Positions 43,388 to 52,758 are shown, counted from the first letter of the stretch. The stretch: DNA of 53,217 bases from Sporosarcina sp. (GCA_029257435.1 JARIBI010000204.1:1-53217), one strand, 5' to 3'. Numbers and translations: made by a program. The notes: generated from the letters alone by a model not told the origin.

Positions 43388-43812
43388 TTAGTAACCTCTT
43401 TTCATTGTGTTATATACCTGGACTAACACATAAGAACCGAGTTTCGTGTTCTCCATAGTTAAGCCAATAATACGGGCGCGCAGAAACATACATGATCTCT
43501 CACCCGGCAAGAACTCATGATCGATCCCCTCAATCTGAAAGGCAAGTTTACCTTCAAGCACAAAGACGAACTCTTGACCTGCATGAACAATCGGACTCCC
43601 TTGCGTTTCACTAGGCTGCAGAGTGATTAGCATCGGAATGAAATCTTTATTTACTTGATTAGTACCTAAATCTTCGTAATAGATTCCGCTTTTTCTTCCT
43701 CTGTTTTTAGTGATGTCGGAAGATGCTACCTCTCTTGCTTCTTGATATTCTTCAAAAAAGCAGTTCAGGCTAACTTCCAGCGCAACCGCTACTTTTTTTA
43801 TGGACTCAAGAA
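43388..43812 (-). pseudogene. XRE-cupin regulator missing its DNA-binding domain
   Basis: The minus strand reads FLESIKKVAVALEVSLNCFFEE (the last helix of an HTH_3 domain), a linker, then a cupin domain with TQGSPIVHAGQEFVFVLEGKLAFQIEG and ending near LGSYVLVQVYNTMKRGY. The first ~60 residues, including the recognition helix, are missing. The 5-prime edge runs straight into an MHS transporter remnant on the other strand near 43800. The frame is open from the joint, but no start codon with a ribosome site exists for the full piece. It is a truncated regulator. Confidence 0.8.
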
Positions 43813-44837
43813 AACGCTTGTCATCACACTGAGTCTTATGGGAATTGCAACGATTGGTATGGGATTACTCCCTACCTACCAAGCTATCGGAATTTGGGCA
43901 CCCATTTTGCTCATCACACTCCGCCTGATATAAGGGTTAGGAATTGGCTGAGTGTGGGGAGGCGCATTACTATTAGCTGTAGAATACGCACCAAAAGAAA
44001 AACGTGGTCTATTTGGATTTGTCCCTCAAATGGGCATCACAATCGGTATGTTGATAGGAACACTTGCACTATTCATCATCTCCCTGTTACCAAAAGATTC
44101 CTTCATGACTTAGGGATGACGCGTGCCGTTTCTTCTAAGCGCACTGCTTGTGGTGTTCGGTTTGTGGATTCGAAAAGGGATTGATGAAACACCATTATTT
44201 AAAGCGGTACAAGAGCGGGGGGGAAATTCCTAAATTACCAATCGTGAACACATTAAAAACACATTGGCGGGAAGTCCTCATTGCAAGAGGAGCAAAAGTA
44301 GTGGAAACCGCACCTTTCTAAATATTCAGTACATTCATTGTATCTTATGCAACTACAAATCTAGACTACTCGCGCACAGCTACTCTAAATACCGTTATGA
44401 TCGCAACAGTTGTTACAGCGATTTTGATTCCAATAATGGGCAGCCTCTCAGATAAAGTCGGCCGTAAAGTACTGTATATCTATGCCTCAGTAGCAATGCT
44501 GCTATTTGCATTCCCCTATTTCTGGATGATTCATCAAAGGTCTGTTACGTTACTTGTAATTGCTACCATCATTGGACTAGGAATCATTTGGGCATCGATT
44601 ACAGCTGTTCTCGGAGATTTTCTCAGCTGAAGTCCGCTATACAGGAATTTCACTAGGTTAACAAGTAGGTGCTGCCGTTGCAGGCGGTACTGCCCCACTA
44701 GTTGCAACTGCTTTGCTCGCGAAATTTAAGATTCTTACATTCCTGTGGCACTGTATATTATGTTTACTGCTGTCGTATCACTAATTGCTATTCTTGCTGT
44801 TAAAGATCGTCACAATCAAGATTTAGACGAATCATGA
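43800..44837 (+). pseudogene. MHS-family major facilitator, heavily decayed
   Basis: The plus strand in three frames gives KKTLVITLSLMGIATIGMGLLPTYQAIG, VWGGALLLAVEYAPKEKRGLF, PLFKAVQERG, then VVTAILIPIMGSLSDKVGRKV and a C-terminal RHNQDLDES. This is a metabolite:proton symporter (shikimate/proline/citrate class). I count at least five in-frame stops (near 43931, 43951, 44111, 44117 and 44319; another near 44657) and frameshifts near 44220 and 44628. The N-terminal helices are missing. The many lesions rule out sequencing error. Confidence 0.88.
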
Positions 44838-45781
44838 AAGATGCAATCCAAGTTGTCCGAAATATACTCACTGCAATGACTGCTTCAAAAGTTGAAAATC
44901 CACATCGTACAGTTATTGAGTTTCCTTCTAGGAGCGCGTCTGTTTTGTATATGCATAGCGCAGATAAAGTCAGCAAAATCGCCTCTGTAAAGATTGTATC
45001 TATTTCCCTTGAAAATCCATCATAAGGAAAACCAACTACCCAAGGTGCTCTGCTATTAACCGATTCATCTGACGGAAGTCATCTTGCATTAATGAATGCC
45101 TCTTATTTAACAAGATTGCGTACAGGAGCTCTATCTGCAATCGCGACTGATTTGCTGTCTAAAAAAGATTCAAAAGTCCTTACGGTAATTTGCACTGGGG
45201 CTATGACATTTGAACAAGTACTAGGTGTCCTTGAAGTACGTAAAATTGAAAACATCCATCTCGTGAACCCGACAATCGAAAAAGCAGAAGCGTTTAAAGA
45301 GCGCCTTCGTACAATGTTCGTACAACCAGATATTACTGTCCACTTATTAGGAAGCTTATCCGCTATTATTCAGCAGGCTGATATTATTTGTTGCAGTACC
45401 CGTTCAGAAACACCTGTATTCGATGGCAACGAAATTCAACCAGGTACACATGTCAATGGAGTCGGTTCCTATCTCCCTCATATGAGAGAAGTCGATTTCA
45501 ACTTCATCGAACGGTGCGACAAAATTGTTGTGGATGACTTTGCTGGAGTTAGTGATGAAGCCGGGGAACTCATTCATGCAAACCAGCAAGATACATGGTC
45601 GTTCGACTCGCTCCACGGCGAGCTTCAGGAAATCGCATCTGGTGACATTTCATCCCGTGAGAATGATGAAGAAATTACATTTTTCAAATGTGTAGGTGCT
45701 GCTTACTTTGACCTGGCTGTAGGGCATGGAGTTTACAAAAAAGCAGACACTGCCGAAATTGGAACAGACATAGACCTCTAA
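44834..45781 (+). pseudogene. Ornithine cyclodeaminase/mu-crystallin family, nonsense-interrupted
   Basis: The frame starts MKDAIQVVRNILTAMTASKVENPHR and meets TAA at 45023-45025. It continues in the same frame with TQGALLLTDSSDGSHLALMNASYLTRLRTGA, the NAD-binding region TVICTGAMTFEQVLGVLEVRK and VNGVGSYLPHMREVD. These identify the ornithine cyclodeaminase family. The usual first ~15 residues are also missing, at the overlap with the transporter remnant. The 229-codon downstream part is open but lacks the substrate-binding N-terminal part. Confidence 0.85.
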
Positions 45782-45787
45782 GATGCA

Positions 45788-45826
45788 TTAAAAGAGACGC
45801 ATTCCTTCACGGAACGCGTCTCTTTC
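45788..45826. terminator. Bidirectional terminator
   Basis: The stem AAAGAGACGC / GCGTCTCTTT separates the cyclodeaminase remnant from the convergent OsmC gene. Confidence 0.88.
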
Positions 45827-45851
45827 TAGTTTGATCCAAAGATATGGATCA

Positions 45852-46292
45852 TTATGATACTGTCGATTCAACTTCGATCTCCACATTGCCCTTAACTGCT
45901 TTTGAAATCATACAATTTTTCTCGGCTTCTACTACCAATACATTCAACTTTTCAAAATCAGCCGGGCTCGCTTCTTGTTTAAGTGACACCATAGGCTTAT
46001 GAATAATTTTCTTATACGTGAAGACACCCATTGTCACATCGACAAATCCGATAGATTCGAGCGACATGTTTTCGAGTGGCAAGCGGGCCCGCTCAATCAT
46101 TGCTGCGAGTGTAATAATATAGCATGTAGCCGCTGCACCCAACAGCATTTCATCGGGATTCGTCCCGACATTCGGACCTTCCATCGCTGAAGGAATGGAT
46201 ATTTTAGTTTGAAGATTTCCCGCTTCAATGTACCCTTCACTATTACGGCCACCTGGCCAAACCGCTTTTAAATGAAATTCATGTTCTGCCAT
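45852..46292 (-). CDS. OsmC/Ohr-family peroxidase-like protein
   Basis: This ~146-residue protein has the OsmC fold with the two redox cysteines in AAATCYIITLAAM (C57) and EAEKNCMIS (C127). PNVGTNPDEMLLGA is the typical active-site lead. Such proteins reduce organic hydroperoxides with a dithiol donor. I chose the ATG at 46292 with AGAGGTG upstream. It is monocistronic. Ohr and OsmC subtypes cannot be separated confidently here. Confidence 0.9.
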   Translation of the reverse strand: MAEHEFHLKAVWPGGRNSEGYIEAGNLQTKISIPSAMEGPNVGTNPDEMLLGAAATCYIITLAAMIERARLPLENMSLESIGFVDVTMGVFTYKKIIHKPMVSLKQEASPADFEKLNVLVVEAEKNCMISKAVKGNVEIEVESTVS

Positions 46293-46431
46293 GTTCACAC
46301 CTCTTCTTCTGCAGTTATACTTTTGGGCTTTACCCTATTGTACATGCCTGTAATCCACTCTGTGACGGGAATGCACTATTCCCTGCTTTACGCCTCTTTC
46401 ACAGTATACTAATTAAAAAGGAGACGTCCGA

Positions 46432-46828
46432 ATGAAGCACCTTGCGCTATATCGAATCGCTCGAATTGTTTGGATGTCTATCGTATTTTTCGTTCAAGTA
46501 ACTTTGTTCCAACTCCGCCACCGAGGAAGATTCACACCAGCCGTGAATGCAAAGTGGGAGCAGTTAGTAACGCATCAGGCACGGATTTATAAAAAGACCG
46601 CATTGGAATTAGGCAGTCTGATGATTAAACTCGGACAATTTCTATCTGCACGGGCAGATATTATGCCTCCATCTTTCTTAGAAGAATTGGAAGGACTCAC
46701 AGATCATGTGACTCCCGTTCCAATCGCGGAAGCGCTATCTGTGCTGGATGAAGAATGGAATGCACCGCACAATGAACGACTTTCTGAGATTAGTGACGCC
46801 CCCCATTGCATCTTCATCGATTGGCGAA
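46432..46828 (+). pseudogene. UbiB/ABC1-type atypical kinase, truncated after the N-terminus
   Basis: About 130 residues match the N-terminus of UbiB/AarF proteins: LGSLMIKLGQFLSARADIMPPSFLEELEGLTD (key part KLGQFLSARADIMP, the KxGQ motif). The frame shifts in a C-run near 46799-46804. Without the extra C it would continue ASSSIGE into the start of the kinase domain, and then it stops at TAA where the tandem repeat begins (46829). The ATP-binding and catalytic parts, some 400 residues, are absent. Confidence 0.85.
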
Positions 46829-47370
46829 TAATCCCTTAAGGCAGTTGATTTATGGGCTTTGGCTGATTCATGTGCTTATGTGGCCGATTGTTTGCAGTAT
46901 ATGGCCGATTCTTCTTGTCATATGGCCGATTCTCCCAACGATCTGACCGATTCCGCACATTATGTGACCGATTCCTTCGCGCATCGGGCGACGACTTCCC
47001 TAAACGCGCGAAGCGCTGCCAATTAATCCCTTAAAGTGGTTGATTTATGGGCTTTGGCTGATTCATGTGCTTATGTGGCCGATTGTTCGCAGTATGTGAC
47101 CGATTCTTCTTGTCATATGGCCGATTCTCCCAGCGATTTGGCCGATTCCGCACATTATATGGCCGATTCCTTCGCGCATCGGGCGACGCTTCCCTAAACG
47201 CGCGAAGCGCTTCCAATTAATCCCTTAAAGTGGTTGATTTATAGGCTTTGGCTGATTCATGTGCTTATGTGGCCGATTGTTTGCAGTATGTGGCCGATTC
47301 TTCTTGTCATATGGCCGATTCTCCCAGCGATCTGACCGATTCCGCACATTATCTAGCCGATTCTCCACTA
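46829..47370. repeat. Nested minisatellite: 195-bp units made of 21-bp repeats
   Basis: Three head-to-tail units start with TAATCCCTTAA at 46829, 47024 and 47218 (periods 195 and 194), the last cut off near 47370. Inside each, about six 21-bp subunits share GCCGATT or ACCGATT. In either strand this gives open seven-residue repeats (ADSxxYx one way, NRPYxxx the other). Copies differ by only a few bases. The array cuts off the ubiB-like gene, and its start supplies the stop. No transposase, terminal inverted repeat or ribosome site is visible. Confidence 0.9.
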
Positions 47371-47397
47371 CCCCCTCACCCCTTAATCTCAACCCAA

Positions 47398-47433
47398 CAA
47401 AAAAACCGGCTGCCCGAGAGGCTAGCCGGTTTT
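47398..47433. terminator. Terminator of the phosphatase gene
   Basis: The stem AAAACCGGCT / AGCCGGTTTT overlaps the end of the phosphatase gene on the minus strand. Confidence 0.85.
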
Positions 47434-48019
47434 ATGATTTCAATTGCTGTAAATGGTCGGTGCAGTTAAACAACTCACATAAATTTTCCTGTTCACCAAT
47501 CTTAACAATCGTCAGTGACGTATTCCCAAGCGGTTCTTCGTACGTCGTTCCAGGCAGCAGCTCCGTCAATAAGCGTTTGATGAAGCCACCGTGACTGACT
47601 GCGAGCACTCGTCCATCCGGATAGCGCTCCTGCATCTCTTCGATGAAAGACATACCTCGCGTAATCACGCTTTCGTGCGTCTCCCCTTGCAAGTCCATCT
47701 GCTTCCATTCTGGACCCCACTTCGCTAAACGATCCGCTTCAGTCGTCCCTTCGATCAATCCGCCTGCACGCTCTCGCAGCCGTCTGTCTTCAATCACCTC
47801 TGCATGCGTCATTTCTTGTCCGATCAATTCTGCAGTTCGTTTTGCACGCTGCCAAGGGCTCGTGTAAATGGCGTCCCAATTATCTGCTGCAAATCGTTCT
47901 GCCGCACGTACTGCCATCTGAATCCCCTCTTCATCCAACGGAATATCCGTACTCCCTTGCGCTCGTCCTTGTTTGTTCCAGGCGGTTACTCCATGGCGTA
48001 CAAATCCAACTGTGGTCAT
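47432..48019 (-). CDS. Histidine phosphatase family protein (GpmB/CobC-like)
   Basis: This ~195-residue enzyme has the phosphohistidine motif VGFVRHGVTAWN at the N-terminus, YTSPWQRAKRTAE, the acidic RERAGGLIEG and the second His in VLAVSHGGFIKRL. It is a phosphatase or mutase of the branch-2-like phosphoglycerate mutase superfamily; the substrate is unknown. I chose the ATG at 48019 with AGGAGG 8 bases upstream rather than the longer reading. Confidence 0.92.
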   Translation of the reverse strand: MTTVGFVRHGVTAWNKQGRAQGSTDIPLDEEGIQMAVRAAERFAADNWDAIYTSPWQRAKRTAELIGQEMTHAEVIEDRRLRERAGGLIEGTTEADRLAKWGPEWKQMDLQGETHESVITRGMSFIEEMQERYPDGRVLAVSHGGFIKRLLTELLPGTTYEEPLGNTSLTIVKIGEQENLCELFNCTDHLQQLKS

Positions 48020-48106
48020 CCAAGTCGCCTCCTCTTCAAACATTGTAATGTGTATTACTTTACCACATATCCATTAGTTTTCAAAACAATCTAACAATAT
48101 TACGAG

Positions 48107-49360
48107 TTATTCGAAAGCGTGCTGAATTGACTGTTCGACAATCACCCTGCCCGCTTTAATAACGAAGTTTGCAATCGGCTGATCTTGAATCACATCACTC
48201 AATTTCTTCGAATCAAATACAACGAAATCTGCCTTTTTTCCCTCGGCTATCCCGTACGTCTCTTCAATCCCTAAACACTTTGCTGCATTGTACGTAATCA
48301 TATCGAGCACAGTGCGCTGCTGATCAGCAGACCCCATAAACTGCGTTTCCGCCAGCAGATACCCAATCAGCAACAAATTCGCATTACCGAACGGCGTAAA
48401 GGCATTCCGGATATTATTCGAAGCGAATGCTACGTTTACCCCGTGTTCGAGCATCTGAAGAACAGGTGCCATTCCGCGTCGAATATTTTTTCTGTCTTTT
48501 CGTCCATTCAAATACACATCTGTTGCCGGCAGTGGCATAATCGTAATCCCGGCTTCTGCTATTTTCTTAAATAACGCGGACGCTTCTTCAGGCTCAAGTG
48601 ATCCAAGCGCCGTCACATGTCCGAGTGTCACCCGGCCCTGCATCCCGCGATCCACCGTCATGTCGCAAATTCGTTCCGTCAGTAAATACCGGGGATCTTC
48701 CGTATGATCAGCGAAGTCCACGTGTAAGTCGAGCGGCAAATTATGCGTTAACGCTAAGTCAAAGACCAATTCTAAATGGCGAATCGAGTCTTCAAGTGTC
48801 TTTTCATTATAGGGACATCCGCCAACAACGTCCGCCCCCATGTGAATGCCTTGCTCCATTCGCACAAGCGTTCCTTCAGATTTTAAAATTCCTTCTTGAG
48901 GAAACACGACAATTTGCAAATCGATTTGGTCCTTATAGACTTCTTTCAACTCAAGCAGCACTTCCACACCCAGCAGCTTCTCAATATGATCGACATCAGG
49001 ATGTGCCCTCATGACAGTTGTCCCTTTAGCAATCGCCCATTTCAGCACTTTCTCCGAACGTGCGTAAACGTCGTCATACGTGTATTCCGCTTTCAGTTCA
49101 CCTGTATTTTTAATCGCTTCTTCAAGCGTCCCCGATACATTCGGTTTCCGTTCCTCTAAAAACGCTTTATCCGGATGAATATGCCCTTCCATCAAGCCTA
49201 TCAAGCCTGGCAGAACAACTCTTCCTTCGCAGTCTATAAAACGGTCTGCAGGTTCTGATAAGTTCATCCCAATTTTTTGGATGATCCCTTCTTCAATCCA
49301 GATGTCCTGCAATTCCTGGTCATCCCGGATTCGTGCATTTCTAATCAGCAGCGTTTTCAT
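48107..49360 (-). CDS. Amidohydrolase, cytosine deaminase/AtzC-like
   Basis: This 417-residue TIM-barrel amidohydrolase has the metal motif GHIHPDK (H60, H62), DLHVDFADH, LGHVTALGS and a late ASNNIRNAFTPFGNANLLLIG. It resembles cytosine deaminase and N-isopropylammelide hydrolase, which act on pyrimidine or triazine rings. In those enzymes the last motif is SDN with a catalytic, metal-binding Asp; here it is SNN. This may mark a distinct subfamily or altered chemistry. It is followed closely upstream by msrA (16 bases) in the same direction. Confidence 0.88.
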   Translation of the reverse strand: MKTLLIRNARIRDDQELQDIWIEEGIIQKIGMNLSEPADRFIDCEGRVVLPGLIGLMEGHIHPDKAFLEERKPNVSGTLEEAIKNTGELKAEYTYDDVYARSEKVLKWAIAKGTTVMRAHPDVDHIEKLLGVEVLLELKEVYKDQIDLQIVVFPQEGILKSEGTLVRMEQGIHMGADVVGGCPYNEKTLEDSIRHLELVFDLALTHNLPLDLHVDFADHTEDPRYLLTERICDMTVDRGMQGRVTLGHVTALGSLEPEEASALFKKIAEAGITIMPLPATDVYLNGRKDRKNIRRGMAPVLQMLEHGVNVAFASNNIRNAFTPFGNANLLLIGYLLAETQFMGSADQQRTVLDMITYNAAKCLGIEETYGIAEGKKADFVVFDSKKLSDVIQDQPIANFVIKAGRVIVEQSIQHAFE

Positions 49361-49375
49361 CCAGTATTCCCTCCA

Positions 49376-50107
49376 TTATTTCGAAGATTTTTCTTGCAGT
49401 TTGCTCCACTGCTTCACAACCTCTTCATCTCGAAGAATCGGCTGGATTTTCACATCATCTAGAGAATGCAGGTTGATATGGCAATACCCGTTCGGATTCT
49501 TCACTAAGTAATCTTGATGAAACTCTTCCGCATTGTAGAAATTATCCAGCGGTGCCGCTTCCGTAACAATGTCTTTCTTATAGAACTGTTGTTCATCCTT
49601 CACGGCTTCTTTCACAATCTCTGCATCTTCTTCATTAGAATAATAAATTCCAGAACGGTATTGAACACCGGCATCATTTCCCTGCTTATCAATGGAAGTC
49701 GGATCAATCACTTGAAACAGATGGTCAATGAGGGATTCCAGTGATATCCGGTCAGGATCATACGTCACTTCTACTGTTTCCGCGAATCCCTGATCCCCTT
49801 TAATGACATCTTCATAACTTGGGTTTTCCCCAGTTCCGTTCGCATATCCGGAAACCGTGTCTTGCACCCCGTAAAGTTTTGCGAAATAGGCTTCCACACC
49901 CCAGAAGCAACCTCCTGCAAAGTAAATCTTGTGCAATTCACTGTTGTCATAATTTAAGTGTTCGTTAATATTGGCCACTTCATCTTTCAACACGTATCCG
50001 TCTTCAGGTTCTGGCTCCGTACTGGGCCTGCCGGCATTCGAACCGCAGGAGGCTAGAAGGAAAATCGTACCAATCATAGATACTATAATCGCTTTGCGTT
50101 TCAACAT
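49376..50107 (-). CDS. msrA: Peptide methionine sulfoxide reductase MsrA, lipoprotein form
   Basis: MsrA reduces methionine-S-sulfoxide in proteins. The catalytic motif is AGGCFWGVEAYFAKLYGV (C67), with TVSGYANG and GNDAGVQYRSGIYY following. The protein of 243 residues has an N-terminal lipobox LLASCG (C21) and a short acidic linker, so it should be anchored outside the membrane to repair surface proteins. The C-terminal cysteine in NPNGYCHINLH may act as resolving residue. AGGAGGG lies upstream of the start. Confidence 0.93.
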   Translation of the reverse strand: MLKRKAIIVSMIGTIFLLASCGSNAGRPSTEPEPEDGYVLKDEVANINEHLNYDNSELHKIYFAGGCFWGVEAYFAKLYGVQDTVSGYANGTGENPSYEDVIKGDQGFAETVEVTYDPDRISLESLIDHLFQVIDPTSIDKQGNDAGVQYRSGIYYSNEEDAEIVKEAVKDEQQFYKKDIVTEAAPLDNFYNAEEFHQDYLVKNPNGYCHINLHSLDDVKIQPILRDEEVVKQWSKLQEKSSK

Positions 50108-50177
50108 GAAATCCCTCCTATTCTATCTATTCTCTAACATTTCTATCGAACATTCTTGCTATCAGTTTATCATACAA

Positions 50178-50210
50178 AACAAAAAAGCTACCCAAATCGG
50201 GCAGCCTGAT
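50178..50210 (-). terminator. Terminator of the Rieske gene
   Basis: The stem GCTGCCC / GGGTAGC with a T-run on the minus strand follows the Rieske gene stop. Confidence 0.82.
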
Positions 50211-50218
50211 TTTTTCAA

Positions 50219-51193
50219 TTAAGCTGTGCCGAGAACGACACCGCACTTTTTCAAATACTGACGATAGGCAATACTGACTCTGTCCGAAACAAGAGATAAT
50301 TCCACTTGCAAATCGAGAGGCAATTCTTCAGGTTTCTGATTTTGAACGATCGGCTTGTCTTGAGCGAATATCAAATCCTGGAACGCTATAATTTCTTCAT
50401 CTGACTGCCCTGTATCGTAGTTGAATGACAGGATTCCATAGGCAACAGAATGCGTTTCAGACATAGGACGAACCGTTAGTAAAATCGTCATCAGTGTATC
50501 ATTCTCGGCATCTCGCTTCGTAAAACGAACTGTGAGCGGACGAACGATTTCATACGTATAATAAACGTATTTCGCGACGCCGGTTCCATCTGCATCCGGC
50601 TGGAAAATCCGAATTTCATCTGAATACATTCTTCCTTCTGCTTCATTCATCTTATATGGTTCAATTTCACGATGTGATTCTTCACCGAGATAACCTTGGT
50701 GAACGACTGCTAAATGACCGACATCCAAGAAGTTTTCAACAATTCTCGGTGGCAGAGCTTCTGCTTCTTGCGGCCCCCAAATCACATTTCTCCATTCCTC
50801 CGATTCCATCTCTGGGTGCTTAAAGAACTCAGGTTCATTTCCTGCAAGGTTTACCCAAATCAGCCCATATTTCTCGATACAAGAATACGTGACAGCTTTC
50901 GCTTTCTTCGGAATCGATTTCCCTTCAGGCAGCTGCGGGATTTTCACACAATCCCCTTTGTCTTCATACTCCCATCCATGATACGGACAGACAAGACAAT
51001 CGTTTTTCACTTCGCCGAGCGATAGGGCCGCTCCTCTATGTATACATAAGTCTTTGAATGCGTGAACGCCTTTGCTATTCCGGAAAATCGCCAGTCGTTC
51101 TCTCATTAAGACAACTTGAATAGGTGCTTCTTGAACGTCTTGCGACCGACATGCGACGAGCCACTCTTCTTGTAATGCCTGATCTTTCAACAT
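50219..51193 (-). CDS. Rieske non-haem iron oxygenase, large subunit
   Basis: This ~324-residue ring-hydroxylating oxygenase subunit has the Rieske cluster ligands C50-I-H52 and C69-P-Y-H72. The mononuclear iron site appears as ENFLDVGHLAVVHQG (Asp and two His). The start at 51193 is preceded by AAGGGGAT; a longer reading starts in the PurR-like box region and is unlikely. It is divergently arranged with a nucleobase permease under shared PurR-like boxes, which suggests that it oxidises a purine or related ring. The reductase partner is not adjacent. The substrate is inferred from context only. Confidence 0.9.
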   Translation of the reverse strand: MLKDQALQEEWLVACRSQDVQEAPIQVVLMRERLAIFRNSKGVHAFKDLCIHRGAALSLGEVKNDCLVCPYHGWEYEDKGDCVKIPQLPEGKSIPKKAKAVTYSCIEKYGLIWVNLAGNEPEFFKHPEMESEEWRNVIWGPQEAEALPPRIVENFLDVGHLAVVHQGYLGEESHREIEPYKMNEAEGRMYSDEIRIFQPDADGTGVAKYVYYTYEIVRPLTVRFTKRDAENDTLMTILLTVRPMSETHSVAYGILSFNYDTGQSDEEIIAFQDLIFAQDKPIVQNQKPEELPLDLQVELSLVSDRVSIAYRQYLKKCGVVLGTA

Positions 51194-51256
51194 GGATAGA
51201 TCCCCTTCCACTTGTTTGGTTACCACAAGTGTACGAAAGGAAATCATATTGGTCAA

Positions 51257-51370
51257 CTAAAAACACGAACTAAAATATAATTATTTTTAAAAACGTTCGT
51301 ATTTACACTGTACAAACTAAATTTTATTCTTTATACTCCAATCTATACCGTAACAAAAACGAACTAGGGA
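51257..51370. promoter_or_regulatory. PurR-like boxes between the Rieske and NCS2 genes
   Basis: ACACGAACTAA (CGAAC at 51266-51270) and the inverted ACGTTCGTATT (GTTCG at 51295-51299) match the core of PurBox, AWWWCCGAACWWT, with CGAA and TTCG in inverted order. Their spacing (24 bases between cores) equals that of paired PurR boxes, about 16-17 bases between full boxes. A third direct core, AAAAACGAACTAG, lies at 51355-51367, next to the NCS2 ribosome site. Guanine-linked PurR repression of both genes is inferred. Confidence 0.6.
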
Positions 51371-51376
51371 GTGTTT

Positions 51377-52732
51377 ATGTTGTCCAAGAAACGTCCAGAT
51401 GGTCTGCTCATCGGTGTTGATGAGAAAGTAAGCTATCCTAAAGCAATCGCGCTAGGTTTACAGCACGTCCTCGCGATGGATTTGTATATTGCGCCCATTA
51501 TCGTAGCGGGCTTACTCTCGTTAAGTACAGAAAATACTTCGTTTTTCGTTCAAATGTGTTTCCTTGCAACTGGACTCGCAACACTCATTCAAACTGGATT
51601 CGGTTTAAAACTTCCAGTTATTCAAGGTCCCTCCTACGTACCAATCGGGGCAATTGCCGCAATTGGAGGCAAGCTCGGACTCGGCGCGATTGCAGGAAGT
51701 CTTATTCCTGGGGCAATCATGATTGCACTCCTCGGCTATCCATTAAAAGTTTTTGCAAAAACTGTCCGTAAGATTGTTCCTCCAATCGTCGGAGGCACAG
51801 TGATCATTATCGTCGGCATTGCGTTAATGCCAGTTGGCTTGAACAATATTTACTTCGCAGAAGGGACCATCGGACAAAACGTAGCGATTGCATCCATTTC
51901 CGCGGGCGTCCTTGTCACTTGTATGGTACTTGGCAAACGTTTGCCTCGATTCGGCTCATTTTTCCGACTCGTATCTGTCATTCTCGCAATTGTTGCTGGA
52001 TCGATTGCAGCCAGTTTCTATTATCCAATCGACTTCACTCCAGTGAAAGAGGCAGCATGGTTTTCTCTTCCGACACTGCTGCCATTCGGAAAGCCTGTAT
52101 TCGATATGGGCGCTATCCTCACGATGATGCTTGTTTACTTAATCATCTTGCTTGAAACGACTGGGACGTGGTTCGTCGTTTCAACAATTACAGAAGAAGA
52201 GTTGGATGAAAAGCGTTTAAATCGTGCATCATTTGGCGAAGGACTGGGATGTTTCGTAGGTTCTCTATTTGGAAGTACGCCACTCACTGGGTATTCTTCA
52301 AACGCAGGGTTACTTGCGATTACAGGAGTCGGCAGCCGCATGGTCATCATGGCGAGCGGATTCATTCTAGTATTACTGGGGTTCATCCCAAAATTATCAG
52401 CAATCATTATTTGCATCCCAGAATCCGTCATTAATGGGATCTTCGGTATTGTCTGTGTTGCAATTGTCACGAACGGCATGAAAATCATTCAACCAATCAT
52501 TATCGACGACCGCAATATGATCGTCATCGGTGTTCCAATTTTGCTGACAATTGCAGTTACCGTGCTTCCAAAAGAAGTGCTAGCAACCGTCCCGAACTGG
52601 GCGAATTACCTTCTCTCTTCAGGGATTTCAGTCGGTGCACTTGCGACTGTGATTCTGAACTTGATCATTCCTGTGGATAAAAACTTAGGACAAAAACAAA
52701 TCCAAACAGAACAATCGAATGATACATTTTAG
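51377..52732 (+). CDS. NCS2-family uracil/xanthine/uric acid-type permease
   Basis: This ~451-residue transporter of about 14 membrane segments belongs to the NCS2 group with uracil, xanthine and uric acid carriers. Marks are GLQHVLAM near residue 28, QTGFGLKLPVIQGPSYVP with the QGPSYV element, a catalytic-like acidic residue in YLIILLETTGTWFV, and GSTPLTGYSSNAGLLAITGV near 305. I chose the ATG at 51377 with AGGGAG 6 bases upstream. It is divergent from the Rieske oxygenase. Substrate range cannot be set by eye; PurR-like boxes favour a purine. Confidence 0.9.
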   Translation: MLSKKRPDGLLIGVDEKVSYPKAIALGLQHVLAMDLYIAPIIVAGLLSLSTENTSFFVQMCFLATGLATLIQTGFGLKLPVIQGPSYVPIGAIAAIGGKLGLGAIAGSLIPGAIMIALLGYPLKVFAKTVRKIVPPIVGGTVIIIVGIALMPVGLNNIYFAEGTIGQNVAIASISAGVLVTCMVLGKRLPRFGSFFRLVSVILAIVAGSIAASFYYPIDFTPVKEAAWFSLPTLLPFGKPVFDMGAILTMMLVYLIILLETTGTWFVVSTITEEELDEKRLNRASFGEGLGCFVGSLFGSTPLTGYSSNAGLLAITGVGSRMVIMASGFILVLLGFIPKLSAIIICIPESVINGIFGIVCVAIVTNGMKIIQPIIIDDRNMIVIGVPILLTIAVTVLPKEVLATVPNWANYLLSSGISVGALATVILNLIIPVDKNLGQKQIQTEQSNDTF

Positions 52733-52758
52733 AAAACCCTATGTAATCCTTCCACATC

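Noticed and set aside
46829..47370. Possible CRISPR array
   Set aside because: The 21-bp subunits are contiguous variants of one sequence with no unique spacers, and no cas genes are near.
47031..47469. Short open frames on both strands encoding seven-residue repeats
   Set aside because: They arise because 21 bp is a multiple of three; no ribosome site or conserved start is seen.
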